A stretch of 64,000 nucleotides of DNA, from contig JAFANP010000025.1 of the NCBI GenBank assembly GCA_019232625.1, positions 1-64,000 of the forward strand, written 5' to 3'. This document shows, piece after piece, positions 38,452-47,171 of this stretch. Under the pieces are notes generated by a model, which ran no database searches, was not told where the DNA came from, and saw only the letters and a list, made by a program, of their open reading frames with translations. The position numbers and the translations under genes are program-made. Origin of the DNA: Alphaproteobacteria bacterium (GTDB lineage: Bacteria; Pseudomonadota; Alphaproteobacteria; Sphingomonadales; Sphingomonadaceae). Positions within the stretch are counted from its first letter, which is position 1. Each line of letters starts with the position of its first letter.

Positions 38452-39596
38452 CCTCCCCGCCCTTCGGCAAGGGCGCGCACGACGCCCCGCATCGCCTGCA
38501 CCTCCCGGTTCGACCAGCCCGCCTTGGTGAGGATGGTGCGGATCGTGTTCTTGGTGGCGGGCGTCCGGTCGGGCGGATGATAGTAATCGGCTTCCTCCAG
38601 CGCCGCCTCGAGCTGGCCGATCAGCCCTTCGAGCTGCCCCTGCGTCGCTCGGGGCTCGGCCGGCTCCCCCTCGGTGGGGACGGCGAGGTCGCCGTTCTTC
38701 GACCATTCGTAGGCGAGCAGGATCACTGCCTGGGCAAGGTTGAGGGAGCGGAATTGCGGATTGATCGGCACGGTCACGATCTTGCCGGCGATCGCCACCT
38801 CGTCGGTCTCCAGCCCCGAGCGCTCGGCGCCGAACAGGATGGCGCACGGCTCGCCATGGCCGCGTATCTCCCGCGCCGCCTCTTCCGGCGAGACGACCGG
38901 CATGACCAGCCCGCGCTTGCGCACCGTGGTGGCGTAGACGTGGGGGCAGTCGGCCACCGCCTCCGCGACGCTGCCGAACACCCGCGCCCCCTCCAGCACG
39001 AGGTCCGCCCCCGAGGCCGCGGGCCCGGCGGACGGATTGGGCCACCCGTCGCGCGGGCTCACCAGCCGCAGGTCGGTCAGCCCGAAATTGAGCATCGCCC
39101 GCGCCGCCTTCCCGATATTCTCCCCCAGCTGGGGCCGAACGAGGACGATGGCGGGGGCGATTGCGGCCCGTGGGGTGACGGCCTCTGCTTCGCTCGACGG
39201 GGTGTCTAGGCTTCGCTCGACACGAACGGCAGGAGATGAGGCTTGAACCTCAACCGTTCGCCCCGAGCGAAGTCGAGGGGCCCTGTCGAGCGAAGTCGAG
39301 ACCCGTTCCGCCCGCTCCCCGGGCGGAACGGCCGCCTCGCTGACGCCCTGCCAGTCTCCCCTGATCAACGCCTCCTTTTTGGCGCGAGACCATCCTTTGA
39401 TCCGCAATTCCGCCTCCAGGGCCTCGGCGCGGGTCGGGAATTCCTCGGCCCACATGAATTCGACTGGCCGCTTGTCATGGGTGTAGCCACGGATTGCGCC
39501 ACTCTGGTGTTCGGCGATCCGCCGCTCGAGATCGTCGGTATGGCCGGTGTAATAGACACCGTTGGCGCAGCGCAGGATGTAGGTCCAGAAGCTCAT
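38415..39596 (-). CDS. GIY-YIG nuclease fused in frame to a TrmJ-type SpoU tRNA methyltransferase
   Basis: The 393-residue frame joins two normally separate proteins. Residues 1-82 are a small GIY-YIG endonuclease-like domain (YILRCANGVYYTG, catalytic-type E in ALEAELRIKGWSRAKKEALI). Residues ~83-140 translate a palindromic repeat (RLRSGRTVEVQ, VERSLDTPSSEAEA). From ~143 the protein is a SPOUT methyltransferase of the TrmJ family (LVRPQLGENIGKAARAMLNF, ILFGAERSGL, SLNLAQAVILLAYEW), which 2'-O-methylates position 32 of some tRNAs. No in-frame ATG, GTG or TTG exists between residue ~82 and the methyltransferase core, so fusion translation appears obligatory unless a non-standard start is used. 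Confidence 0.88.
   Translation of the reverse strand: MSFWTYILRCANGVYYTGHTDDLERRIAEHQSGAIRGYTHDKRPVEFMWAEEFPTRAEALEAELRIKGWSRAKKEALIRGDWQGVSEAAVPPGERAERVSTSLDRAPRLRSGRTVEVQASSPAVRVERSLDTPSSEAEAVTPRAAIAPAIVLVRPQLGENIGKAARAMLNFGLTDLRLVSPRDGWPNPSAGPAASGADLVLEGARVFGSVAEAVADCPHVYATTVRKRGLVMPVVSPEEAAREIRGHGEPCAILFGAERSGLETDEVAIAGKIVTVPINPQFRSLNLAQAVILLAYEWSKNGDLAVPTEGEPAEPRATQGQLEGLIGQLEAALEEADYYHPPDRTPATKNTIRTILTKAGWSNREVQAMRGVVRALAEGRGGQRRASSKRSSS
39191..39303. repeat. Composite palindromic repeat, copy 1 (trmJ side of the GIY-YIG ORF)
   Basis: The copy runs CGCTCGACGGGGTGTCT, CTTCGCTCGACACGAACGG, a ~22-bp variable spacer, CCGTTCG, GAGCGAAGTCGAGGGGCC and GTCGAGCGAAG, ending CGAGACC. The CGAACGG/CCGTTCG arms and their flanks form a long hairpin. 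It is in the same orientation as copy 2 (39601-39722) and differs mainly in the spacer. It is translated in frame as the linker of the GIY-YIG/TrmJ fusion. Confidence 0.92.
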
Positions 39597-39600
39597 CAGC

Positions 39601-39722
39601 GGTCTCGGCTACGCTCGACGGGGTGTCTCGACTTCGCTCGACACGAACGGTCGTAGGTGTCCCGCTCCCTATCCGTTCGGCCTGAGCGAAGTCGAGGGGC
39701 CAGGTCGAGCGAAGCCGAGACC
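39601..39722. repeat. Composite palindromic repeat, copy 2 (nrdR side of the GIY-YIG ORF)
   Basis: This is a fuller copy whose outer ends also pair (GGTCTCGGCT at the left, AGCCGAGACC at the right). The inner arms are CTTCGCTCGACACGAACGG and CCGTTCGGCCTGAGCGAAG around a ~21-bp spacer. It starts 4 bp upstream of the GIY-YIG start codon and ends 11 bp before the nrdR stop. With copy 1 it brackets the ~293-bp nuclease ORF as direct repeats. Confidence 0.92.
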
Positions 39723-39732
39723 TGCTTCCGAT

Positions 39733-40206
39733 TCAGGACGAGGAGGGCTCCTGGCCTACCCCGCCCACCGTTCCCGCGAATTCCTCGAAGTCCTTTGCTT
39801 CGCGGAAGTCCTTGTAGACGCTGGCGAAGCGTATGTAGGCGACCGGGTCTAGGGCTTTCAGGCCGTCCATCACCATCTGGCCGATGCGGGTGGAGGGGAT
39901 CTCGCTCTCGCCGAGCGTCTCCACCTGGCGCTGGATCGAGGAGACGAGGCGGTCGCGCCGTTCGGCGGGGACGGGGCGCTTGCGGCAGGCGATGGCGATC
40001 GAGCGTTCGAGCTTGCCGCGGTCGAACGGCTCGCGTCGCTGGCCGCTCTTCACCACGACGAGGTCGCGCAGCTGCACCCGCTCGAAGGTGGTGAAGCGCG
40101 CGCCGCAATCCTCGCATTGGCGGCGACGGCGGATGGAGGCGCCGTCCTCCGCGGGACGGCTGTCCTTCACCTGGCTGTTCTCGTGGGAGCAGAAGGGACA
40201 GCGCAA
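39733..40206 (-). CDS. nrdR: Transcriptional repressor NrdR
   Basis: This 157-residue protein represses ribonucleotide reductase genes in response to bound ATP/dATP. The N-terminal zinc ribbon ([20 protein letters not shown], then [18 protein letters not shown]) is followed by the ATP-cone domain ([20 protein letters not shown]). The start is a TTG directly after the glyA stop. The C-terminal tail ends close to the composite repeat. The upstream glyA is a common NrdR neighbour. Confidence 0.96.
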   Translation of the reverse strand: MRCPFCSHENSQVKDSRPAEDGASIRRRRQCEDCGARFTTFERVQLRDLVVVKSGQRREPFDRGKLERSIAIACRKRPVPAERRDRLVSSIQRQVETLGESEIPSTRIGQMVMDGLKALDPVAYIRFASVYKDFREAKDFEEFAGTVGGVGQEPSSS

Positions 40207-41523
40207 TTAGAGGTCCTGATAGATGGGGAAGCGCGCGCAAAGCTCGCGCACCCGCACCTTGACCGCGGCCTCGACCGCCCCGTTGCCGTCATGCCCGTTC
40301 GCCTTCAGGCCTTCCAGCACGTCGGCGATCATGTCGGCTATGTCGCGAAACTCGGCGACGCCGAAGCCTCGGGTGGTGCCGGCGGGCGAGCCGACCCGGA
40401 TGCCGCTGGTCTTGACCGGCGGCAGCGGGTCGAACGGGATGCCGTTCTTGTTGCAGGTGATGGCGGCACGCTCCAGCGCCTCGTCCGCGTCCTTGCCGGT
40501 GATTCCGAGCGGGCGCAGGTCGACGAGGGCGAGATGGGTGTCGGTGCCGCCGGCGACGAGGTCGGCGCCGCGCTCCTTCAGCCGCCCGGCGAGGGCCTTG
40601 GCATTGGCGATGACCGCGCGCGCATAGCTCCTGAAGCCCGGCTGCAGCGCCTCGCCGAAGGCGACCGCCTTGGCGGCGATGACGTGCATCAGCGGCCCGC
40701 CCTGAAGGCCGGGGAAGACCGCGGAGTTGATCTTCTTGGCGATGTCGGGGTCGTCGGTCAGCACCATCCCGCCGCGCGGCCCGCGCAGCGTCTTGTGGGT
40801 CGTGGTCGTCACCACATGGGCATGCCCGAACGGGGAGGGATGCTCGCCGGCGGCGACGAGGCCGGCAAAATGGGCCATATCGACCATGAGGATCGCGCCC
40901 ACCTCGTCGGCGACGGCTCGGAAGCGGGCGAAATCGATGTGGCGCGGATAGGCCGAGCCGCCGGCGATGATCAGGGTCGGCCGGTGCTCCTTCGCAAGCG
41001 CCTCCACCTGGTCGAAGTCGATAAGGTCGTCCTCGCGCCGCACGCCATATTGGACGGCGTTGAACCACTTGCCCGACAGCGCCGGCCTGGCCCCGTGGGT
41101 AAGGTGGCCGCCCGCGTCGAGCGACATGCCCAGGATCGTGTCCCCGGGCCTGGCGAGCGCCAGCATCACCGCGCCGTTCGCCTGCGCGCCGCTGTGCGGC
41201 TGGACGTTGGCGAAGCCGCAGCCGAACAATTGCCTGGCCCGCTCGATCGCCAGCGTCTCGACCGCGTCGGACGGGGCGCAGCCCTGGTAATAGCGCCGCC
41301 CGGGATAGCCCTCGGCATATTTGTTGGTGAGCACCGAGCCCTGCGCCTCGAGCACCGCGCGCGAGACGATGTTCTCGGACGCGATCAGCTCGATCTGGTT
41401 CTGCTGGCGGTCGATCTCGGCGGCGATCGCGGCGGCGACCTTGTCGTCGGCCTCGGCCAGCCGGCCAATGAAGAATCCTCGCGGCTGGACCTCGGACGGA
41501 TCGTTGGCGGCTCGGCTGCTCAT
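40207..41523 (-). CDS. glyA: Serine hydroxymethyltransferase
   Basis: This 438-residue PLP enzyme interconverts serine and glycine with tetrahydrofolate. The PLP lysine is K244 in [16 protein letters not shown]. Other SHMT motifs are [36 protein letters not shown] and [12 protein letters not shown]. It overlaps rpiB by 4 bp upstream and abuts nrdR downstream, forming an rpiB-glyA-nrdR operon. Confidence 0.97.
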   Translation of the reverse strand: MSSRAANDPSEVQPRGFFIGRLAEADDKVAAAIAAEIDRQQNQIELIASENIVSRAVLEAQGSVLTNKYAEGYPGRRYYQGCAPSDAVETLAIERARQLFGCGFANVQPHSGAQANGAVMLALARPGDTILGMSLDAGGHLTHGARPALSGKWFNAVQYGVRREDDLIDFDQVEALAKEHRPTLIIAGGSAYPRHIDFARFRAVADEVGAILMVDMAHFAGLVAAGEHPSPFGHAHVVTTTTHKTLRGPRGGMVLTDDPDIAKKINSAVFPGLQGGPLMHVIAAKAVAFGEALQPGFRSYARAVIANAKALAGRLKERGADLVAGGTDTHLALVDLRPLGITGKDADEALERAAITCNKNGIPFDPLPPVKTSGIRVGSPAGTTRGFGVAEFRDIADMIADVLEGLKANGHDGNGAVEAAVKVRVRELCARFPIYQDL

Positions 41524-41981
41524 GCGGGCTCCGTGGTGGCGAAGGCGGGATTGGAAAGCTTGTCGACTCGGCGCTGGTGGCGGCCGCCGGCGAAAGGGGT
41601 GGCGAGGAATTGGTCGACGCAGTCGCGCGCCGTCTCGATCCCGATCAGGCGGGCGCCCAAGGCGAGCACGTTGGAATCGTTATGCTCGCGGGCGAGCCGC
41701 GCGGCGAGCCCGTCCGACACCAGAGCGCAGCGGCAGGCGGGGTGGCGGTTGACCGAGATGGAGATGCCGATGCCGGAGCCACACAGCGCGATCCCCCGCG
41801 CCGCGTCGCCACGCGCGACCGCCTCGGCTATCCGGTAGCCGTAATCGGGATAGTCCACGCTGTCCGTCGAGTTCGTTCCGAGGTCGAGCACGTCGAACCC
41901 CCGCTCGCGGAGATGGTCGGCGAGCATGGCCTTCATCTCGAACGCGGCGTGATCGGATACGATGGCGACTCGCTCGGCCAC
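41520..41981 (-). CDS. rpiB: Ribose-5-phosphate isomerase B
   Basis: This 153-residue enzyme interconverts ribose 5-phosphate and ribulose 5-phosphate. The catalytic cysteine is C67 in [13 protein letters not shown]. The N-terminal [13 protein letters not shown] and the [15 protein letters not shown] segment are family signatures. The chosen GTG at 41981 has GCGAGGA about 8 nt upstream; an open frame runs further 5' but lacks family similarity. Its stop overlaps the glyA start. Confidence 0.93.
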   Translation of the reverse strand: MAERVAIVSDHAAFEMKAMLADHLRERGFDVLDLGTNSTDSVDYPDYGYRIAEAVARGDAARGIALCGSGIGISISVNRHPACRCALVSDGLAARLAREHNDSNVLALGARLIGIETARDCVDQFLATPFAGGRHQRRVDKLSNPAFATTEPA

Positions 41982-42082
41982 GGATAATCCTCGCAGGAAG
42001 GTATCGCCGACCCTTAGCCAAGGCCGTTCCCGGTGTCGATTGAGGATGAACCTTTCGCCGGCCTCTGCTAGTTTGAGCAACG

Positions 42083-42646
42083 ATGAACAGGCCCGAGCCA
42101 CATCTGCGCCTACCGGTCGTCGCGCCTGCGGGATTCACCGCGGCCGAATTCCTCCATATGGTGGATCTCGGCGCGTTTGCGGGCATGAAGGTGGAGCTGA
42201 ACGATGGCCAGATCGTCCGCATGACCCCGCCTTATACGGATCATGCGGTCGCGCAGTCGCTCGTCCTGCGTGCCCTGTTCGACACGGTTCGATCCGACGG
42301 GGCGAGAGTGGTGTCGGAAATCGGCATCCTGCTCGGTGAAAGGACGGTGAGGGCGTTCGACGCGGCGGTGATCGCCAGGCCTGCGCTTCGCCACAAGATC
42401 CTCAAGCCCGAGCACGTGATCCTGGGAATCGAGATATCCGATACCACGCTGGACCGCGATCTCGGCGAAAAGCTTCGCGACTATGCGTCAGCGGGGATAT
42501 CCAATTATTGGGTGGTGGATGCCAAGGCGCGGGCGGTTCACGACATGTCTCGGCCGGCCCGCGACGGGTATCGGGATCGGCAGGTCGTGAGATTCGGCGA
42601 GCCGTTGGAATTGCCTCAAGGTCTAGGGACGATCCGGCTCGGCTGA
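42083..42646 (+). CDS. Uma2/DUF820-family predicted PD-(D/E)XK nuclease
   Basis: This 187-residue protein matches the Uma2 (DUF820) family: TAAEFLHMVDLGAF near the N-terminus, VELNDGQIVRMTPP, FDAAVIARPA (metal-binding Asp) and GIEISDTTLDRDLGEKLRDYASAGISNYWVVD in the C-terminal half (split here only by description). The family is a predicted restriction-type nuclease of unknown role, abundant in cyanobacteria and sporadic elsewhere. It sits alone, convergent with hemA, 100 bp from the divergent rpiB start. Confidence 0.85.
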   Translation: MNRPEPHLRLPVVAPAGFTAAEFLHMVDLGAFAGMKVELNDGQIVRMTPPYTDHAVAQSLVLRALFDTVRSDGARVVSEIGILLGERTVRAFDAAVIARPALRHKILKPEHVILGIEISDTTLDRDLGEKLRDYASAGISNYWVVDAKARAVHDMSRPARDGYRDRQVVRFGEPLELPQGLGTIRLG

Positions 42647-42648
42647 GC

Positions 42649-43863
42649 TCAGGCCGCCAGGCGGAGCTCCAGCCGGCTCCAGATCTCGACAAGCGCGCCG
42701 GCGAGCGCCCGCATCATCTCTTCGTCGTGGGCGGGGCCGGGAGTGAAGCGCAGCCGCTCGGTGCCGCGCGGCACCGTCGGATAGTTTATCGGCTGAACGT
42801 ACATGCCGTATTCGGCGAGGAGGATGTCGCTGATCCGCTTCGCCTTGACCGGGCAGCCGACCATCAGCGGGACGATGTGGGTGGTGGACGGCATCACCGG
42901 CAGGTGCGCCTCCGCCAGGATCGCCTTCAGCCGCGCGGCATGCGCCTGCTGCGCCTCGCGCTCGGCCGAGGAGCGCTTGAGGTGGCGGACGCTGGCCAGC
43001 GCCCCGGCGACCAGCACCGGCGACAAGGAGGTGGTGAAGATGAAGCCCGGCGCGTAGCTTCTCACCACGTCGACGATGTTGCGGTCGGCGGCGATATAGC
43101 CGCCCATGATGCCGAACGCCTTGCCGAGCGTGCCCTCGATCACCGTCACCCGGCCGGCGACCTCGTCGCGCTCGGAGATGCCGCCGCCGCGCGGGCCGTA
43201 CATGCCGACGGCGTGGACCTCGTCCAGATAGGTGATCGCTCCATATTTGTCGGCGAGGTCGCACAAGGCGGCGATCGGGGCGACGTCGCCGTCCATCGAA
43301 TAGACGCTCTCGAAGGCGATGAGCTTCGGCGCGTCCGCATCCTCGGCGGCGAGCAGCGCCTCGAGGTGGGCGAGGTCGTTGTGGCGGAAGACGCGCTTCT
43401 CGCAGCCCGAGTTGCGGATGCCGGCGATCATCGAGGCGTGGTTCAGCTCGTCCGAGAAGATGATGCAGCCGGGAAGGAGCTTGCCCAGGGTCGAGAGAGT
43501 CGCCTCGTTCGAGATGTAGCCGGAGGTGAAGAGGAGCGCCGCCTCCTTGCCGTGGAGGTCGGCGAGCTCGGCCTCCAGATCGACATGGTAATGGGTGTTG
43601 CCGCCGATGTTGCGGGTGCCGCCCGAGCCGGCGCCGACGTCGTGCAGCGCCTCCTCCATCGCCGCGACCACGTCGGGATGCTGGGCCATGGCGAGATAGT
43701 CGTTCGAGCACCAGACGGTGATCGGCTTCGGACCGTTATGGCCGGCGAAGCAGCGGGCGTTGGGGAAGCTGCCCTTGTTGCGCAGGATGTCGATGAACAC
43801 GCGATAGCGGCCTTCGGCGTGAAGCCGGTCGATCGCCTCGGCGAAGATGCGTTGATAGTCCAA
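42649..43863 (-). CDS. hemA: 5-aminolevulinate synthase
   Basis: This 404-residue PLP enzyme condenses glycine and succinyl-CoA to 5-aminolevulinate, the first haem step in Alphaproteobacteria (C4 pathway). The PLP lysine is K248 in [17 protein letters not shown]. Other signatures are [36 protein letters not shown] and [17 protein letters not shown]. The start is a TTG at 43863. The gene is 3 bp from the convergent Uma2 gene end. Confidence 0.96.
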   Translation of the reverse strand: MDYQRIFAEAIDRLHAEGRYRVFIDILRNKGSFPNARCFAGHNGPKPITVWCSNDYLAMAQHPDVVAAMEEALHDVGAGSGGTRNIGGNTHYHVDLEAELADLHGKEAALLFTSGYISNEATLSTLGKLLPGCIIFSDELNHASMIAGIRNSGCEKRVFRHNDLAHLEALLAAEDADAPKLIAFESVYSMDGDVAPIAALCDLADKYGAITYLDEVHAVGMYGPRGGGISERDEVAGRVTVIEGTLGKAFGIMGGYIAADRNIVDVVRSYAPGFIFTTSLSPVLVAGALASVRHLKRSSAEREAQQAHAARLKAILAEAHLPVMPSTTHIVPLMVGCPVKAKRISDILLAEYGMYVQPINYPTVPRGTERLRFTPGPAHDEEMMRALAGALVEIWSRLELRLAA

Positions 43864-43913
43864 GAGCTTCCCCGGTCTTCCCGCTCCCTAATATAATTCG
43901 GCGCGGCAAAAGG

Positions 43914-44711
43914 CTAGAGCGTCTCGACGCGGTTTAATCCGAAACGGGCGAGACCCGGCCGGTAGGAGTCGAGCGCCGCCGCCGGCCCGGTGAACAGTGC
44001 GACCGGCGCCGGCGCCTCCCCGGGCCAAGCGCGCTCGCGGGTGAGCCACGCCGTCCGCCGGGCGATGCCCTCCTTGCCGTCGACGAAGGCGACCGGCCGG
44101 GGCGCGGCGGCGGCAAGCTCCTCCTCGACGAGGGGGAAATGGGTGCAGGCGAGGACGATCGTGTCCACCTCGTCCCCACCCGGCTGGGCGAAGAGGCCGG
44201 CCATCGCCTCGCGATAGTCGTCCGGGGCTCCCGGCTCGCCGCGCAGCTTGCGCTCGGCGAGCTCGACCAGCGCGGCGCTGCCGTGGCGCAGCACGCGGCA
44301 GTCGGCGGCGAACTCCGCGGCGAGGCGGTCGACATAAGGCTGGCGCACCGTCGCCTCGGTGCCCAGCACGCCGATCGTGCGCGTCCGCGACAAGGCGGCG
44401 GCGGGCTTGATCGCCGGGACGGTGCCGACGATCGGCAGGTCCAGCGCGCCCCGCACCGCGTCGAGGGCGATGGTCGAGGCGGTGTTGCAGGCGATGACGA
44501 TCAGCTCCGGGTCGAACCGCTCGGCGAGGCGGCCGAGCAGCGCCGGCACGCGCGCCTCGATCAGCGCCGCGGGCTTGGTGCCGTAGGGATAGCCGGCCCG
44601 GTCGGCGACGTAGACCAGCGGCGCCGCCGGCAGCCGGGCGCGGATGGCGGCGAAGACCGAAAGGCCGCCGACGCCGGAATCGAAGACGAGGAGCGGCCTT
44701 GCGCGGGTCAT
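43914..44711 (-). CDS. murI: Glutamate racemase
   Basis: This 265-residue enzyme makes D-glutamate for peptidoglycan. The two catalytic cysteines are C75 (VIACNTAST) and C189 (VLACTHFP). The N-terminal [11 protein letters not shown] and [11 protein letters not shown] are signatures. The ATG at 44711 is chosen; the frame stays open 5' but only antisense to plsY. It is divergent from plsY. Confidence 0.95.
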   Translation of the reverse strand: MTRARPLLVFDSGVGGLSVFAAIRARLPAAPLVYVADRAGYPYGTKPAALIEARVPALLGRLAERFDPELIVIACNTASTIALDAVRGALDLPIVGTVPAIKPAAALSRTRTIGVLGTEATVRQPYVDRLAAEFAADCRVLRHGSAALVELAERKLRGEPGAPDDYREAMAGLFAQPGGDEVDTIVLACTHFPLVEEELAAAAPRPVAFVDGKEGIARRTAWLTRERAWPGEAPAPVALFTGPAAALDSYRPGLARFGLNRVETL

Positions 44712-44828
44712 CCCGGCCCGTTTAGCGTCGGCGGGGCGCGCCGCAAGGGACCGGGCCCGTCTATTTTCGTGGAATCGCTTGCGCCGGCCCCGCGCTTTGC
44801 TAAACTTCACTCCAGGGAGCCCGCCATC

Positions 44829-45452
44829 ATGGACGCCGCGATCGTCGCACCGCCGTTGCTGTCGCTTCTCGCCGGCTATCTGCTCGGCTCGATCCCGTTC
44901 GGCCTCCTTCTCACCCGTATGGCGGGGGCGGGCGACCTGCGGGCGATCGGCTCGGGCAATATCGGCGCGACCAACGTGCTGCGCACGGGCCGAAAGGGCC
45001 TCGCCGCCGCGACCCTCCTCCTCGATCTCGCGAAGGGCACGGCGGCGGTCGTCCTCGTCGATCTGGTCTTCCCCGGCGGGGCCCAGATCGCGGCGATCGG
45101 CGCGCTGCTCGGCCACCTCTTCCCGGTGTGGCTGCGCTTCGCCGGCGGCAAGGGCGCGGCCACCTACATGGGCCTGGTGCTCGGCTTCGCCCTGGCCGGC
45201 GCGCTGAGCTGGATCGCGCCGGCCGCCTACGCCGCCGCCTGGCTCGGCACCCTCGGCCTCACCCGCTATTCCTCGGCGGGCGCGCTCGCCGCCGCGGCCG
45301 CGGCGCCCCTCGCCGCCTTCCTCCTCGGCCGGTTGGACCTCGCCTTGCTCTTCCTCGGCTTCACTTTGCTCGTCGCGTGGAAGCATGCGGGCAATATCGG
45401 CCGTCTCGCCGCGGGCACGGAGCCGCGCGTCGGCCGGAGCGCCAATGCCTGA
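44829..45452 (+). CDS. plsY: Acyl-phosphate:glycerol-3-phosphate acyltransferase
   Basis: This 207-residue integral membrane enzyme starts phospholipid synthesis by acylating glycerol 3-phosphate from acyl-phosphate. PlsY motifs: [48 protein letters not shown] and the C-terminal [15 protein letters not shown]. Several hydrophobic helices are evident. It overlaps dprA by 8 bp, forming an operon. Confidence 0.95.
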   Translation: MDAAIVAPPLLSLLAGYLLGSIPFGLLLTRMAGAGDLRAIGSGNIGATNVLRTGRKGLAAATLLLDLAKGTAAVVLVDLVFPGGAQIAAIGALLGHLFPVWLRFAGGKGAATYMGLVLGFALAGALSWIAPAAYAAAWLGTLGLTRYSSAGALAAAAAAPLAAFLLGRLDLALLFLGFTLLVAWKHAGNIGRLAAGTEPRVGRSANA

Positions 45453-46539
45453 CCTTTCGGAGGATCAGCTCGCGCGGCTGCGGCTGATCCGTTCGGAGAG
45501 CATCGGACCCGTCACCTATTTCCAGCTCCTCGCCCGCTTCGGCTCGGCCGCCGCGGCGATCGAGGCGATTCCGGACCTCGCCGCGCGCGGCGGCGGCCGT
45601 CCGCCCCGCCTCGCCAGCCGGGCGGCGGTGGAGCGCGAGGTGGACGCGGTGGCGCGGGTCGGCGCGCGCTACCTGTTCCTCGGCCAGGGCCTCTACCCGC
45701 CGCTCCTCGCCGAGCTGGAGAGCGCGCCGCCGGCGCTGATCGCGAAGGGCCACCTCGTCCTGCTCGACAAGCCGGCGGTGGCGATGGTCGGCGCCCGCAA
45801 CGCCTCCGCCGCGGCCTGCCGCTTCGCCCGCGGCCTTGCCGGACGGCTGGGCGAGGCGGGGACGGTGATCGTCTCGGGCCTCGCCCGCGGCATCGACACC
45901 GCCGCCCATGACGGTGCGCTGGAGACGGGCACGGTCGCCGTCGTCGCCGGCGGCGTCGACATCTTCTACCCGCCGGAGAACGAGGCGAGGCAGCGCGCCA
46001 TCGCCGAACGGGGCCTCGTCCTCGCCGAGCAGCCGCCCGGCACCGAGCCTCGCGCCCGCCACTTCCCCTCCCGCAACCGGATCATCGCCGGCCTCGCCCA
46101 GGGTACCGTCGTGGTGGAGGCGGCGCCTCGTTCGGGCTCGCTGATCACCGCCCGGCTGGCGGCGGAGGCGGGCCGGGAGGTGATGGCGGTGCCCGGCTCG
46201 CCCCTCGACCCGAGGGCTCAGGGCTGCAACCAGCTCATCCGCGAGGGCGCGACCCTCGTCCAGAACGCCGAGGACGTGATGGAGGCGGTGAACCCGCTTC
46301 GCCTGCGCCCCTTCCGCCAGGCGGAGCGGACCTACGTCCCGGCCGGCGTCGACGCGGCCGTCGCGGCGGCCGACCGCGACGCCTTGCTCGCGCTGCTCAA
46401 CGCCACCCCCGTCCCGGTCGACGAGCTGGTCCGCCAGTCGGAACTCGCCACCGCCGCGGTGCAGACGATCCTCCTCGAGCTGGAGCTGGCGGGAAGGCTC
46501 GAGCGCCATGCGGGCGGCCGGGTGAGCCTTATCCCATGA
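45445..46539 (+). CDS. dprA: DNA processing protein DprA
   Basis: This 364-residue protein binds incoming single-stranded DNA and loads RecA during natural transformation. An N-terminal SAM/HhH-like region ([20 protein letters not shown]) precedes the Rossmann domain with [48 protein letters not shown] and [16 protein letters not shown]-terminal winged helix ([21 protein letters not shown]) completes the Alphaproteobacterial form. It overlaps plsY by 8 bp, and its stop overlaps the DUF559 frame by 4 bp. Confidence 0.95.
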   Translation: MPDLSEDQLARLRLIRSESIGPVTYFQLLARFGSAAAAIEAIPDLAARGGGRPPRLASRAAVEREVDAVARVGARYLFLGQGLYPPLLAELESAPPALIAKGHLVLLDKPAVAMVGARNASAAACRFARGLAGRLGEAGTVIVSGLARGIDTAAHDGALETGTVAVVAGGVDIFYPPENEARQRAIAERGLVLAEQPPGTEPRARHFPSRNRIIAGLAQGTVVVEAAPRSGSLITARLAAEAGREVMAVPGSPLDPRAQGCNQLIREGATLVQNAEDVMEAVNPLRLRPFRQAERTYVPAGVDAAVAAADRDALLALLNATPVPVDELVRQSELATAAVQTILLELELAGRLERHAGGRVSLIP

Positions 46540-47021
46540 ACCTGCCCACGCGCCTTCCTCCCCGGCCTTTGCCGGGGAGGGGGACCGGGCAAAGCCCGGT
46601 GGAGGGGTCAACCTCTCCCTCGACGCCCCTCACTCTCGTGCAACGCGCCCGTCGCCTTCGCCGACGCATGTCTCCCCCCGAGATCCTCCTCTGGCAGCAC
46701 CTCCGCACCCGGCCCGGCGGCTTCAAGTTCCGCCGCCAGCATCCCGCCGGTCCCTATGTTCTCGACTTCTTCTGCCGCGAGGCTGCCCTGGCCATCGAAG
46801 TCGATGGCGACGCCCACGGGATGGGGGAGAACCCGCGACGCGACGATCGCCGGGACGCCTGGCTGGCCGCCCGCGGGGTGGCGACCCTCCGTTTCCTGGC
46901 TTCCGACGTCCTTCGCCACCTCGACGCCGTGGCGCTGCACGTCCGCCAAACCTGCGCTTTGCGCGCCCCTCCACCGCCCTGCGGGCGGTCCCCCTCCCCG
47001 GCAAAGGCCGGGGAGGACTGA
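46536..47021 (+). CDS. DUF559-family nuclease-fold protein flanked by repeats
   Basis: The 161-residue frame has its conserved core at ~36-135: RARRLRRRMSPPEILLWQHL, FKFRRQHPAGPYVLDFFC, ALAIEVDGDAH and RDAWLAARGVATLRF, the Vsr-like DUF559 endonuclease fold. The first ~30 residues (RLPPRPLPGRGTGQS) and the last ~20 (PPPPCGRSPSPAKAG) are translated from palindromic repeats on each side. The ATG at 46536 overlaps the dprA stop; an internal ATG at codon 45 is an alternative. The function of DUF559 proteins is unknown. This is the second repeat-bracketed nuclease-like ORF in the window. Confidence 0.82.
   Translation: MNLPTRLPPRPLPGRGTGQSPVEGSTSPSTPLTLVQRARRLRRRMSPPEILLWQHLRTRPGGFKFRRQHPAGPYVLDFFCREAALAIEVDGDAHGMGENPRRDDRRDAWLAARGVATLRFLASDVLRHLDAVALHVRQTCALRAPPPPCGRSPSPAKAGED
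46555..46608. repeat. CCTCCCCGG-family palindromic repeat, copy 1
   Basis: The copy contains TTCCTCCCCGGCC, TTTGCCGGGGAGGGGGACC, then GGGCAAAGCCC and GGTGGAGGGG. Two hairpins are visible (CCCCGGC/GCCGGGG and CCGGGC/GCCCGG). It lies 16 bp after the dprA stop and is translated as the N-terminus of the DUF559 frame. It is inverted relative to copy 2 and direct relative to copy 3. Confidence 0.93.
46965..47017. repeat. CCTCCCCGG-family palindromic repeat, copy 2 (inverted)
   Basis: On the opposite strand this reads TCCTCCCCGGCCTTTGCC, GGGGAGGGGGACC, GCCCGCAGGGC and GGTGGAGGGGC, a near match to copy 1. It forms the 3' end of the DUF559 coding frame, so copies 1 and 2 bracket the gene as inverted repeats. 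Confidence 0.93.
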
Positions 47022-47030
47022 GCCGGCGCC

Positions 47031-47084
47031 TTCCTCCCCGGCATTCGCCGGGGAGGGGGACCGGGCAACGCCCGGTGGAGGGGC
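47031..47084. repeat. CCTCCCCGG-family palindromic repeat, copy 3
   Basis: This copy reads TTCCTCCCCGGCATTCGCC, GGGGAGGGGGACC, GGGCAACGCCC and GGTGGAGGGG, with the same orientation as copy 1 and 13 bp after copy 2. It lies in the leader region of topA, about 88 bp before its start codon. Confidence 0.93.
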
Positions 47085-47171
47085 AGGGCGAGATAGGCTC
47101 GCGGGGCGCTTGACGGCACCGCGCCGAGCTTATCACCCTACGCGTACGTACGTGTAAGGACCTCCCTGCCC

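Noticed and set aside
47140-47156. CGCGTACGTACGTGT palindrome-like sequence before topA
   Set aside because: Short alternating self-complementary sequence; too little to call an operator without conservation data.
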